Assembly (NCBI GenBank): GCA_020747015.1
Contig: JAGTJM010000090.1
Span: 1-64,000, forward strand
DNA: 64,000 nt
Reading direction: 5' to 3'
Source of the DNA: Pyrenochaeta sp. MPI-SDFR-AT-0127
Taxonomy: Eukaryota > Ascomycota > Dothideomycetes > Pleosporales > Cucurbitariaceae
Notes under the pieces: model-generated
What the model was told of the DNA's origin: nothing
The model's input: only the letters and a program-made list of their open reading frames with translations
Databases searched by the model: none
In this document: in pieces, positions 32,331 to 42,499 of the stretch
Position numbering within the stretch: position 1 is the first letter of the stretch
Layout: each line of letters opens with the position of its first letter
Translations under genes and position numbers: made by a program

Positions 32331-33392
32331 TCAATTCAAAGTGTCCTTGACATTTCGTGGCGTATCACCTGCCCCAGGTGGGGCTAATCCTGCGTCAATC
32401 ACCGGGAAGTCCTGACGCTTCTCGATGACATTGCGCTTCTCGATAGTGCTGCGCTTCTTAGCCTGGCCTTTCTCAAACTCCTCGCGAAGTTCTTCACTTT
32501 CACGCCCTAAGACAGTGTGAGAGCTCACGTCAGCCAATTGAAATCGCTTTGTGGCTGCGAAAGGACGACTTACAGTCTGAGTAAAACTTGGCTCCTAAAG
32601 ACTTCGCGAAGTCCACAAATGCCTGCTTAGGCTTGCTGGCAGTGTGGTAATTAGCCAAGGCATTGTGAGTCTCTTCAGATCCCTTGAGGACATAGACACT
32701 GTCGCCTTCGCCCCAAATATAGGTGTCCGCGTATTGGACGTTGTCGCACTTTGGTGCGCGTCTCTCTATGTTGTCTTTTACCGACACTTCATATGTTGGG
32801 CGACCAGCAATAGATCTTTTAGATGCAGCGCCCCACCCCGCAGGGAACTTAACAGGAATGTTGTTGATCATATTCGCAGCATTGTCCATAGCGACTTTGA
32901 AGTTGAGATCAGGTAGGGCTTCTACAATGCCGGCTCGGGGGCAGTTCTTAAGTGAAGTAGGCAGGTTGAACCTAGTAAAATTCCGATGTCAGACCAAATC
33001 TAAGCCCTGATATGAAGAGTTTATGTAGCATACCACATGGCTCCATCTCGTCTGTGTGCGTTGCCATTTGCTGACAAGCATGCCCAAGCAGTTGAACCAG
33101 TCACGGATGCTCTCTCTCTCCCACAGGCACGCCCAAACCCGGGATAGAACCATGATCCGACATCACAATCCTGAAGGCCGGTCCAGTAAACGGAATTTGA
33201 ACCCGATGTAATGGCCATGCCTTCGATAGTGCGGTATGTGTCCGGGAAGCGACAGCAAGTACTCTGCGGAAGATTCCGACAACCGCCCATCCTATTTGCG
33301 CCGCAGTTGTTGGAGGCATAGTTGAACACGCTCACTGCCTCCGCACCGAGTGCAGAGGCAAGCAAGAAAGTAGAAAGGGATGAAAAATGCAT
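32331..33392 (-). CDS. Secreted Cys-rich protein with KR-processed tail
   Basis: Function unknown. Exons are 33392-33034, 32971-32574 and 32506-32331 (310 aa), with introns of 62 and 67 nt that fit in phase (GTATGC and GTAAGT donors, CTAG and CTTAG acceptors). The ATG opens a signal peptide (HFSSLSTFLLASALGAEA). The mature N-terminal domain (residues 24-110) is Cys-rich with NNCGANRMGGC and STCCRFPDTY. The centre contains KRSIAGRPTYEV and EGDSVYVLKGSEETH. The tail has three closely spaced KR sites (KKRSTIEKRNVIEKR), so Kex2-type cleavage could release short peptides. The first domain resembles that of the protein at 27026. An extracellular role is likely; an effector or pheromone-like role is speculation. 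Confidence 0.7.
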
Positions 33393-33554
33393 TGCAGATG
33401 GTGATATGATTAGGTTGACAATTCGTTGCAGGATTTGCGATGCGGGATCGTTGGTGGAAGTGTGTGCTGTAGTGATTGATGTTGTTTGTGTTTTGTCTCG
33501 AAAGCCTGCATTATGTCTATCTTAAATACCACTTTATCAACAGCAAACTAAGTT

Positions 33555-34355
33555 CTATTTCTGATTGCCCCGATAGGATTCGACAGAAGTTTCAGAGTGA
33601 TGATATCTCACATGATATCTGAGGGGGCCCAGGGAGCCAACACCATTCAGATGATATGCTGAGGCACAGTTTTGTACGAAACGCCCTGCTGGAAAACGAT
33701 AATTTGAGCAACAGCATCCACCCCAACTGATTGCATCTCCGTAACGTAAGAACAGAAGCATAGAACGATAAGTAGGCTCGCAAGAGGTGATCCTATCGAA
33801 ACGCTGTCTCCAGTATACCTCAAATTTCTCCAGCGGCCTGAATGCACATCGCGTGATTGGTCTCTTTGAGTTTCCTAGTTTCTGAAGGCAGATTTGGAGG
33901 CGTGTGAATAACACAGCGCCAAGAGCGATGCACATGGCTATCAGCACTAACAGGGTTGTCTCATGAGCGGTGTCAACTTGAGGGCTAGCGTTCGGAAACC
34001 GAATACGCCCGTCAGGCCCCAGCTCAACCCCACATCTGAGGCGCAATGTTCAACCCAAAAGTAGCGGAAGTGGCTGAGATGCTTACAGGACGAGGCCTAG
34101 CGCAAGCCGGATACAGCACAAGTAGAAATCCAACACAAGTAGAAATTCAACACAAGTCGTAATACAGCACACTGCCTTGCGTATCTTTATAATCCACGAA
34201 TTGTTCATGGGCGCAAGTTTCGTTTCAATCTCCATAAACAATTGATCTTGTAACCCTTCTGCGGTCGACTGGCCTGTTTCATCCGCACCATATTTTAAAA
34301 ACGCACCGGTCTGAGGTTTGGGGTTCGGCGCATTTGTTGTACGCCCGACTAGCAT
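33555..34355 (-). CDS. Orphan membrane protein, 5' end unsure
   Basis: Not a recognised family. Two exons join in phase: 34355-34087 and 34035-33555, across a 51-nt intron (GTAAGC...CTCAG), giving 249 aa. The open frame reaches further up to about 34418 but begins with TTG there, so the ATG at 34355 is a minimum start and an upstream exon is possible. Residues 65-90 are hydrophobic (VCCITTCVEFLLVLDFYLCC), and just after the splice site there is a second strong helix (TTLLVLIAMCIALGAVLF). Between them lies CGVELGPDGRIRF. I infer a protein with two membrane passes. The last third is basic and Cys-rich with no motif. The splice junction falling between two sensible segments is the main evidence that the gene is real. 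Confidence 0.5.
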
Positions 34356-34718
34356 AACAATCCTAGAAACTAGGTGACTCAGTATCCGTTCAAGACATGT
34401 TTCTAATTCCAACCGCAATTCCTGTTTGAAGGATGGATGAAGGGCATGCGTACCGTTGCACGTATTTATAATTTGGGGTCGATATAGGCGTCCTAAACGT
34501 ACTTAAGATTTGGTATCGGTATATATGTCTTACACGTGACTCCCTGTCAACAAATTGATATATAAAGCATTCGATTGTCTAGCTATAAACGCTACTACAT
34601 TCCCAATTACTTCACCCAGCTCAAGACAATTCAATACATCAACACAAGTACTACCAATCAACGACAATTGCTCTTAAGAAGAAATTGTTCATCTCTACCT
34701 TCCATTCCAGCCGCGATC
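34356..34718. promoter_or_regulatory. Promoter region of the small secreted protein
   Basis: Divergent gap with a TATA-like tatataaag at about 34559, 160 bp before the ATG at 34719, and a CA/CT-rich leader after it. A possible upstream exon of the minus-strand gene could lie at its left end. Confidence 0.4.
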
Positions 34719-35251
34719 ATGTACCACTTCAAAGCCGCTGCAACATTCGCTGTCCTCGCCCTCCTTGGCTTGGCTTCTGCAGAGTGTAATAAGACTGGCA
34801 TGCAGGCCAGCAAAGAGACCATGGACGCGGCCAGGCAAGATGCTCAGCTTGAGACTGTTTGCTCCGCTTTGACTGGGACATATCATTTGCGTGAGAAGCG
34901 CGGCGTCTGCCTTGAGATCGGCGGCAACAAATACGATTTTGAACTCAAGTACGATGCGAAATCGGGATGGTTCACAAGCCCGGCGGAGACTCGCAATATA
35001 GGACTAGCCGAATGCAAGAATGGGATGAACAAGGAGCTCGGATGTAGTCGTGGTGGCAAAACCATGTATACAAACTGGTGGTACCGGTACGTTAGGAAAT
35101 GTGCTTGCCACATGAGTCTTCCCAGTAGCTAACGAGGTATTTTTGCAGAGCTGATTACAATTTGGGGAAATGCACCCAGCCAGTTCGCAGGAGCAATGAT
35201 CCTGAGGCAGAAGTGATCCGCAGAGACCACAGGCGTGAGTTTACTGGTTAG
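34719..35251 (+). CDS. Small secreted Cys protein
   Basis: Function unknown. The ATG at 34719 opens a clear signal peptide (YHFKAAATFAVLALLGLASA). Exons 34719-35086 and 35149-35251 give 156 aa; the 62-nt intron (GTACGT...TTTGCAG) fits in phase. The mature part has six Cys (ECNKTGM, TVCSAL, RGVCLEIGG, ECKNGM, LGCSRGG, KCTQPVRR), a KR site in LREKRGV and a Trp-Trp-Tyr motif before the splice site. A second strong donor (GTGAGT at 35235) could start another intron ending at CGCAG 35299 and extend the C-terminus to about 35412. I kept the simpler model. Size, Cys content and signal peptide are those of apoplastic small secreted proteins, but no specific role can be claimed. Confidence 0.65.
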
Positions 35252-36630
35252 GCGTACAGTATAGGTCCCTAGGCGGAGGTACGCCTTTGTGTGTCGCAGA
35301 TGTAGTACTGTGTACAACCCCTTTGAAAAGGCGACAGCGAAAGTCAGCTGCAGCAACTGTTAATGATTCAAGGTTTTCCTTTGTAAGCCACTTTAGAGTA
35401 GTCGATGTGTGAATTTTTCCATTTTGGATTTGAGTAAGCGGATAGAAATTGACTAGATTGCTATGAACTATTTTCTGCTCAATATGATTCGTCCGTGCAA
35501 TGCAAACAATGAGTTAGGTCGTTTAAAGCCAGCGAGACTTGTATCGAATTTGAGAGGAGTGGGAAACACAATGTTTACAGACCACTCTATCTTGCAGTGG
35601 AACCCCGCTAAAAAGCACTACATACTCTTCGGACCTGGCGAGATAGATTATGCACGACGCATCGAAATTTTATACGATAAGATTTCTTAGCAACCTGTCT
35701 CAATACTCCTAGACTACATTTCGCAATACTGCACAAAGGCGATGAGTTAACGCTAGACTAGTAAACACTAAAGCATAGCTATTACCACTATCTTCTAGAG
35801 AAATAAACGATTTTTTGGCGGCGCTGAAGGCCGCTCAGGCCAATCAAGCTCAGAAACCATTGGTTGTATTACTTGATGAACCAAATTGAACATAAAGACT
35901 GTAAGGAAATGCTCGTAGTTTTCTTGATACTCTTAGTCTAGAAATCTTTGCCAAGCTCTGAGCCTCACGAGACTTGAAGGTTCGTGACTTGTCATGTGAT
36001 GTCGGTGCTTCGGCAGATCTACAGGGTCTCGCAGGGTTAGCCCAAGGCCCTAATGAGGACCTTGAGCAAGCCCGCGTTATTGGTAGTCCTGTCTCCCGAT
36101 TTTGACACCTAGCTCCAAGGCACGTGATTGAAATATTGCCCGCGGTTCGAATTTGGAGTTCGCCAAATCGCTCATGGTAGGGGGTTTAAAGTGGCCAAGA
36201 AAGCCACCCCGCACATTGCATAGTGGGGAAAGGCTTGAAGTATCCACCTGCCTTCCCACTAAGGTTAGTGGTCACGGCCATCAGGCTTTCGGGCATCGGG
36301 TAGATTGCAGACCGAGACCCATGGTACGTACATTCTTCCGGTTGAAAACATGCGCTGATCAATGGGCGATGAATTCCATTACCCCTGAGCGTACTGCGTC
36401 ATGTCAGGATACCTCCACATCGGCCAACCCGCCGTAACTATTACTATATAAGGGGATCCAGTAGACATCCTCGTTCCTTAAAGCATTTGCTTTCAGAAGC
36501 CCTTCCTCATACCCTCATTCGTTCATTCCTCAGTATTCAATGCAAAAGCAAACTCCAGTCCAAGGAAGTCTAGATTAATGTACGACACTATTAGTTGGCG
36601 CTTGCAATATTTTTGAGCTTACCGCCCAAG
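35252..36630. other. Intergenic with GH2 promoter
   Basis: No supported gene in 1.4 kb; motif-free frames at 35463-35690 and 36153-36437. A TATA-like tatataagg at about 36445 lies 186 bp before the GH2 start and is followed by a pyrimidine-rich leader. Confidence 0.4.
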
Positions 36631-39270
36631 ATGTTGTCCTACTTTCGGACGAAATACAGCTCGTACGAATTTGTTCTGCTGGGACTGTTGATGTCGGCAA
36701 ACTTCGACGCGACAACAGCGTATGTTCAGGCCCGCGATAGCGCAGTGGGGCGTGAGCGCACATCTATCAACAGAGGCTGGCGATTTGAGAGGTTCACTTC
36801 GAATCCTGACTCGCTAACCTACGACACGCTGAAGCCATGGATTCTTCCTGCCGCGAATCCATTCCTCAGCAAGACAAGTTACGATCGGCCTTCTGAGACT
36901 GCTCCAGGGGCAAATGTGAGCTATGTCAAATCTGATTTTGACGATAGCGCATGGGAAGAGCTTGACTTGCCACATGACTGGGCCATCAAGGGAACTTTCG
37001 ACGCTCCCGGTGTGGGAGGAGGCTTAGGTCGCCTGCCCATAAACGGAGTTGGCTGGTATCGTCGAAATCTTCAGCTCGATGCGCAGGCCGTCACTTCCGG
37101 CAAATCTGTTTTCCTTGATATCGATGGTGCCATGTCGTATGCTGCAGTCTGGCTGAATGGCAATCTTGTCGGCGGATGGCCATTTGGCTATAACTCTTTC
37201 CGCCTAGATCTCACTCCATTTGCGAAATCCGGAGACAATCACCTAGCTATTCGGGTCGATAACGCACTAGAATCTTCACGTTGGTACCCTGGAGCTGGAA
37301 TATATCGAAATGTTTGGCTTGTTGTAGTTGACCCTGTCCATGTGGCACAGTACGGGACGTACATCACATCTCGATCAGTCTCCGCGCAAGAAGCTACAGT
37401 AGACTTGGCAATCGAGATCGAGAACAACGGTAACAGTAGTAAACAAGTGGAAGTAAACACCAAAATATACGAACTCGACCCAGCGTCAAGGAAAGCTTCT
37501 GGAGATGCGATTGCCACTCTTCCCGCGGCGAGGGTCAGCGCAACCGGCCGAGGGAAGCAGGCTGTAAATGGATCAGTCACAATCGCAAACCCAAAACTCT
37601 GGGGACCGCCACCTACACAGAAACCTAATGAATACATTGCCATCTCCACCTTATCGATTAATGGGACGACAGTGGATACGTACGAGACACCCTTCGGTAT
37701 TCGGTCGATACAATACGATGCGAACAAAGGCGTTCTTGTCAATGGAGAAGCCGTGCGCATCTATGGCGCATGCAACCACCACGATCTTGGTTCTATAGGC
37801 GCTGCCTTCAACGTTCGTGCCGCCGAGCGTCAGATTCAGATGCTTCAAGAAATGGGTGGTAACTCGGTCAGAACTTCTCACAACCCCCCCGCGCCGGAAC
37901 TCCTCGACATAGCCGACCGGCTTGGATTCATGGTGATGGATGAAATTTTCGATACCTGGAATTATGCAAAGGTAGAAAACGACTTCCACCGCATCTTCCC
38001 GGATTGGCATGAGCCAGATCTTCGATCATTCGTTCGACGTGACCGTAATCATCCTTCAATTATTGCTTGGAGCGTAGGCAATGAGCTTTCTGAACAATCA
38101 AATGCGGAGGGAGGCGCAACTGGAAAGATGCTGCAAGATATTGTACACCAGGAAGACCCCACCAGACTAGTAACCGTAGGAAAGAACAACGCGGGCCCAG
38201 GTACTGATTTAGCTAAAGCCATAGATATCATTGGTCTTAACTATCAGGGTGAGGGCAGGGGTAATTCGTGGACAAGTACGTTTCCAGGGTTCCACAGCGC
38301 GTTTCCAAACAAAATGATCTGGAGCACCGAATCTGCGTCCACACTAAGTTCTCGTGGAAAGTTTCTCTTCCCTGTCACGTCCAAGAAGTCTGCAGTAGTT
38401 GGTGGTAGCCCTGGTGACGGTGCAGATCCGGTAACAAAAGATGTGAGCGCGTACGAACTATACGCGCCTAGCTGGGCCGCATCGCCAGACAAAGTCTTTG
38501 AACAGCAAGATAGGCATCCATATGTTGCAGGAGAATTTGTTTGGACTGGCTGGGATTACATTGGTGAGCCGACGCCTTACGATAATTCAAGTCGAAGCTC
38601 GTACTTCGGCATAATCGACCTCGCTGGTTTCAAGAAAGACCGATTCTTCTTGTATCAAGCGCGCTGGCGTCCAGAATTGCCAATGGCCCATATTATTCCA
38701 CATTGGACTTGGCCAGACCGTGTTGGACAAGTTACTCCAGTGCATGTTTTCACATCGGGCGACGAAGCGGAGCTGTTTGTCAATGGAAGGTCAGCTGGCA
38801 GGCAGAAACGGGGGCAATACGACTACCGGCTCCGCTGGGATAACGTAACCTACGCACCTGGTAGCGTCCGCGTCGTAACTTACAAGAATGGTGCAGAATG
38901 GGCAACCGCATCTCACCAGACGGTTGGCTCCCCTGCTTCCCTTAATATCACTGCAGACCGTACAAGTATTAGTGGTGATGGCCAGGATCTCTCCTTTGTC
39001 ACAGTCACAGTCGTCGACGAAGAAGGCCACACCGTCCCTACAGCAAGTAGCGAGATTACATTTTCGGTAGCTTCCGGGCCGGGCGAGATTGTCAGTACGG
39101 ACAATGGCGATCCGACTGATGAGACACCCTTTCCCTCGCTAAGCCGCAAGGCTTTCAGTGGACTGGCTCTTGCAATCGTGAGAGCAAAGCCTGGAGAACA
39201 GGGAGAAATTGTAATTGAAGCCAAGTCAAATGGGCTTACTGGGGGCCAGGTGATTTTAAGAGCTGGTTAG
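36631..39270 (+). CDS. GH2 beta-galactosidase, secreted
   Basis: A glycoside hydrolase family 2 enzyme, most like beta-galactosidases that remove terminal galactose from oligosaccharides or galactans. It is one exon of 879 aa from ATG 36631; the open frame extends 12 codons upstream but from TTG. A hydrophobic N-terminal segment (EFVLLGLLMSANF) suggests secretion. Order of parts: sugar-binding jelly roll (about 45-235, with GWYRRNLQL and WYPGAGIYRNVWL), Ig-like domain (about 240-360), TIM barrel (about 365-660). Barrel motifs are RTSHNPPAPELLDIADRLG and the acid/base Glu in WSVGNELSEQ (E485); the nucleophile is probably the Glu of WSTESAS (E567). A DUF4982-type domain (WTWPDRVGQVTPVHVFTSG) and a final Ig-like domain follow. 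The gene lacks introns, unlike most long genes here. A DUF1961 protein and a GH35 enzyme lie within 10 kb. Confidence 0.9.
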   Translation: MLSYFRTKYSSYEFVLLGLLMSANFDATTAYVQARDSAVGRERTSINRGWRFERFTSNPDSLTYDTLKPWILPAANPFLSKTSYDRPSETAPGANVSYVKSDFDDSAWEELDLPHDWAIKGTFDAPGVGGGLGRLPINGVGWYRRNLQLDAQAVTSGKSVFLDIDGAMSYAAVWLNGNLVGGWPFGYNSFRLDLTPFAKSGDNHLAIRVDNALESSRWYPGAGIYRNVWLVVVDPVHVAQYGTYITSRSVSAQEATVDLAIEIENNGNSSKQVEVNTKIYELDPASRKASGDAIATLPAARVSATGRGKQAVNGSVTIANPKLWGPPPTQKPNEYIAISTLSINGTTVDTYETPFGIRSIQYDANKGVLVNGEAVRIYGACNHHDLGSIGAAFNVRAAERQIQMLQEMGGNSVRTSHNPPAPELLDIADRLGFMVMDEIFDTWNYAKVENDFHRIFPDWHEPDLRSFVRRDRNHPSIIAWSVGNELSEQSNAEGGATGKMLQDIVHQEDPTRLVTVGKNNAGPGTDLAKAIDIIGLNYQGEGRGNSWTSTFPGFHSAFPNKMIWSTESASTLSSRGKFLFPVTSKKSAVVGGSPGDGADPVTKDVSAYELYAPSWAASPDKVFEQQDRHPYVAGEFVWTGWDYIGEPTPYDNSSRSSYFGIIDLAGFKKDRFFLYQARWRPELPMAHIIPHWTWPDRVGQVTPVHVFTSGDEAELFVNGRSAGRQKRGQYDYRLRWDNVTYAPGSVRVVTYKNGAEWATASHQTVGSPASLNITADRTSISGDGQDLSFVTVTVVDEEGHTVPTASSEITFSVASGPGEIVSTDNGDPTDETPFPSLSRKAFSGLALAIVRAKPGEQGEIVIEAKSNGLTGGQVILRAG

Positions 39271-39805
39271 CACGTGATATTCACGATGGGCCAATATCAT
39301 GTTATTCATTGAGGCAGTGATTGCCCACAGAAAAGATTTCAATAGCAATATTTCAAGTAGTAAGACTCTTTGCAGGAGATGCAATAAACATTGGTGAAAC
39401 TATACAACGAGTCGAAATGTGGCCAAGATTGAACGCTTAATCGTACTGTGTGATGACCTTCATCATTGTTGTCATGATGTGATACAAGGCCTGATGGGCT
39501 TGCTGGTAGGCAATGCTCAACTTCATGTGGACCTTGTCACGAGGAGATGATGTATTGGCTTGCTTGTAGATAGGATTCAGGCTACAGAAGAAAAAAGCCT
39601 TCATTCTTTGTTATGTTGCCTCTGAAACCATCTGGGTGATGGCCATCGTGAACCTGCCGATTCTCCTCATGAACCTGAATCACAAGCTTGATGCTTAGCC
39701 ACAGCGTGAGTATCGCTGTTCTATGGCCATGAAACCTGAAATTTGGTCTGTAGCACAAAGCTCTTGCCCGAACGCTGGACTTTTGCTGCATAGCTGTAGC
39801 ATGAC
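39271..39805. other. Convergent intergenic region
   Basis: Between two converging genes, so it holds their 3' ends. No motif-bearing frame. Confidence 0.4.
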
Positions 39806-42223
39806 TTATGTCGGATTGCTACGTTCCGCATGACGTAGGTTATAATCAGATGGCCTTGAGGCATCGGGGCACAACTGTACCCTGCCAATCCGATTCATAC
39901 GATCTATGACTGATGTCTCCATCCGCACCACAGTCTCTCTGTAAAGGATAGAAGTAGTCCAGTCCAGGCTGCACAGGAGTGCACGCTGCATACCTCCCTC
40001 CTGGCCACAACAAAGGACCACAGTAGGAGGGCGACGGGCCATGAACAATGTTACTGTCATGGTACCAGTATCAACGAGCGTGAAAAGCTTCGGTTGCCCA
40101 ATTTTACTTTCCTCTGACATTCGCATGAGTGTAACGATGTGTGGTGTCAAGCCTGGATCCGCGCCCTCGCATTCATCGAATTCGTTAGGAATATGAGTGT
40201 GAAGGACGCTGGAATGAGGCGACCAGCGCAGACGAGGAGGGTTGCTGCTCTCACCAAAAAGATGCGTAGATAGCGCATCAAGATTCACGTATCCTTCAAC
40301 CCCAAAGAAACATGGTTGTGTCGAGAAAGTCTTCGGGTCGAATCGATAAAAGAACGGGATCAAGTACGGGGAGCTGAGGGTAAGTAGAACAACAGAAACT
40401 ATTAGTACCAGCCCTGTGATTCTAGCCTGGCGAGGCCCCAAGAAGACAAGGACAAACCCAAGGACTATAGCCAAGGGACTAGAACGATACAAAACTCGCA
40501 CCATTTTCATGAACATAGAATAATTTCGACGATAGTCGACACGAATAAAAGAGTTCCAACGAATGGATGCAGCGAAAGAACCGTCGATGATGAGATGGTC
40601 ACTGGCGCCAAGTCCTGCAATTTGGCAGTGGGGTCGGATGTCCCAGAGCCGTGCGCCCCAGATGTCGTCTGTGGCTGGCCAAAAGTTGCCCGGGCTCGCG
40701 CTCAGGTGACAGATCAGTCTTTCTAGTAGTTGGTCAGTATCGTTGGCCAGAATGATTCGGCAAAAGGAGCGCCAGGCCGTGTCTGTGGGATCAATTTGTG
40801 GCCGATGTGGAAGTATGCCCATCAGTACGTAAGAATAATCCCCTGGGAGATATTGAACGGTGCGACCACTAACAAAGAACCTTATGCAAAGTACGAGATG
40901 TTCGAGCGTCCCAAGGCGAAGTGTACCATCCTCGTGATCGAGCAGCCGCAGAGCTATCGATGCTTCCTCGGTTGCCCAGACAAGGAGCGCAAATTCTCGC
41001 TTGCTTAGGGAAAGATGGTTCTCAGGAGCTTCGCCGCGAATGTATACCAGAATGCGCGCTCCCGGTGGACTGGTGAGCAAATAGCGCCGACACCATACAC
41101 GACTCCCAAAATCTCGAAATAGCTCTAATTTGTGGGACGGAACATATTCGCCGATCCGGTTTCCAAGCGTAACAACCAAGAGTTTTGCGTTTCTACATAT
41201 GCTATCCAGATTGTAGACATCTTCTTCCGCAAACTCTGGCTGAGGCATACAGCTAAGCGCGATCCAATATGCTGAAAGTCCAGCGTCGCGTGTAGCGCGT
41301 TCGGCCATCTTGTGTACAGCTTGGTAGTCCTCGATTGACTGGAATTGATTCGAGGTGTAGGCAATGTAGGCGTATGTTACATCCTGATGATTTATGGCTG
41401 TTGTAATAACATCGTTGAAAGATGTGACTTGCACGCCTTCCATCGTTTTCAATTCTGGCCGTCGTAATGAGCATAGGAACCGTGGAAATATTGGTCTCCA
41501 GTGATCGCCTTGACGCGTCCCATATGTATGACCGGGCCGTTGTTCAGTAGCATTGCAGGCTAAGTTGAGGTAGCCCCAGTATTTGTACAGGAAAGGATCA
41601 TACTTTCCGTTATTTCTTTTCTTTCCCTCGAATCCCAGGGGTAGTAGTAGCTATCTGCGTTAGGGCTGGAATATATATCAGATATTAACGTACCACAATA
41701 GATGAAATCACGCACGCAAAAATCCATGTGTAGACTAGCTTGAACCATACCACAATGGCTATACGGTCGTGCATTTGGAAGTCCGCTTGGTAGAACGAAC
41801 GGGTCTGCGAAGCCATGAATAACAGGATGTGATTGTGTGATAATTTGAGACGCTTCCACGTGTGTCCCCCAGTTCCAAGTATGTAATCGCTGGCTTGTAC
41901 CACAAGGGGTTTTAGAAGACCATCTTCGGGGTCAATATATGCATCTGCTTGTGGGCCAATATATATTCGACCAAACACATCTCGATGCCTGTATGTAGGA
42001 GACGAGGGGTACAGAACACTTGGCTCTGTCAACTTTTGGGAACCATCGCCTTTCTTGGACTGGAAGTGGGCTTGATTACTGTACTCTGAGCTGTGTGGAT
42101 CAGGGCCTATGGATATGAGATTGGTCTGAGCTTCGCGCTATCTCAAATACAAGGGTGTATTGACATACCTGCCGGATCGGTGTCCATCGTGTTTGTGCGT
42201 CGCACTGTTCTTCGCCATCGCAT
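39806..42223 (-). CDS. Large orphan membrane protein
   Basis: This looks like a family widespread in filamentous fungi but without a known function. Exons are 42223-42169, 42106-41694 and 41650-39806 (770 aa). The introns are 62 and 43 nt and fit in phase; the second is short but has a CCTAAC branch and TAG acceptor. An alternative start is the ATG at 42187. Residues about 130-160 form a hydrophobic stretch (VYTWIFACVISSIV continuing into LLLPLGFEG). A helical pair occurs near the middle (SPLAIVLGFVLVFLGP and TGLVLIVSVVLLTL). Between them is a globular domain with QDVTYAYIAYTSNQFQSIEDY and VYNLDSICRNAKLLVV, recalling the lay-out of HET-domain proteins, whose core motif also places W/Y-I-D-x-x-C after an AYIAY/ALSY strand. 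That relation is only a guess. The C-terminal part ends with TLVDTGTMTVTLF and a conserved-looking EGGMQRA. Confidence 0.65.
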
Positions 42224-42499
42224 GCTGAATGTTCGGTACGTCTGCTGTCGTATGTGTTCTTCTTTCACATGGCAGGTATCATATGTGCAAACGTCGTGTT
42301 TTCGTGGCTAGAGTTCCTCAACCAGCGCCAACCTTACCCCTCAGCTGAACTTCTTGATTTCCGCCTTTGCACAGCCGTTTTTCACGTGACTCAGCTCTAT
42401 CTAACGGCAACAGCAGGTCTTGCTCCTACTTGCAAACGTACTTACTGAGTATTCTTCTTCCTTTTCTTTTGGGGATAAAATCACAAACGTCGTATCGCA

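Noticed and set aside
36153..36437. Plus-strand frame of 94 aa upstream of the GH2 gene
   Set aside because: Composition is not coding-like and it overlaps the probable promoter.
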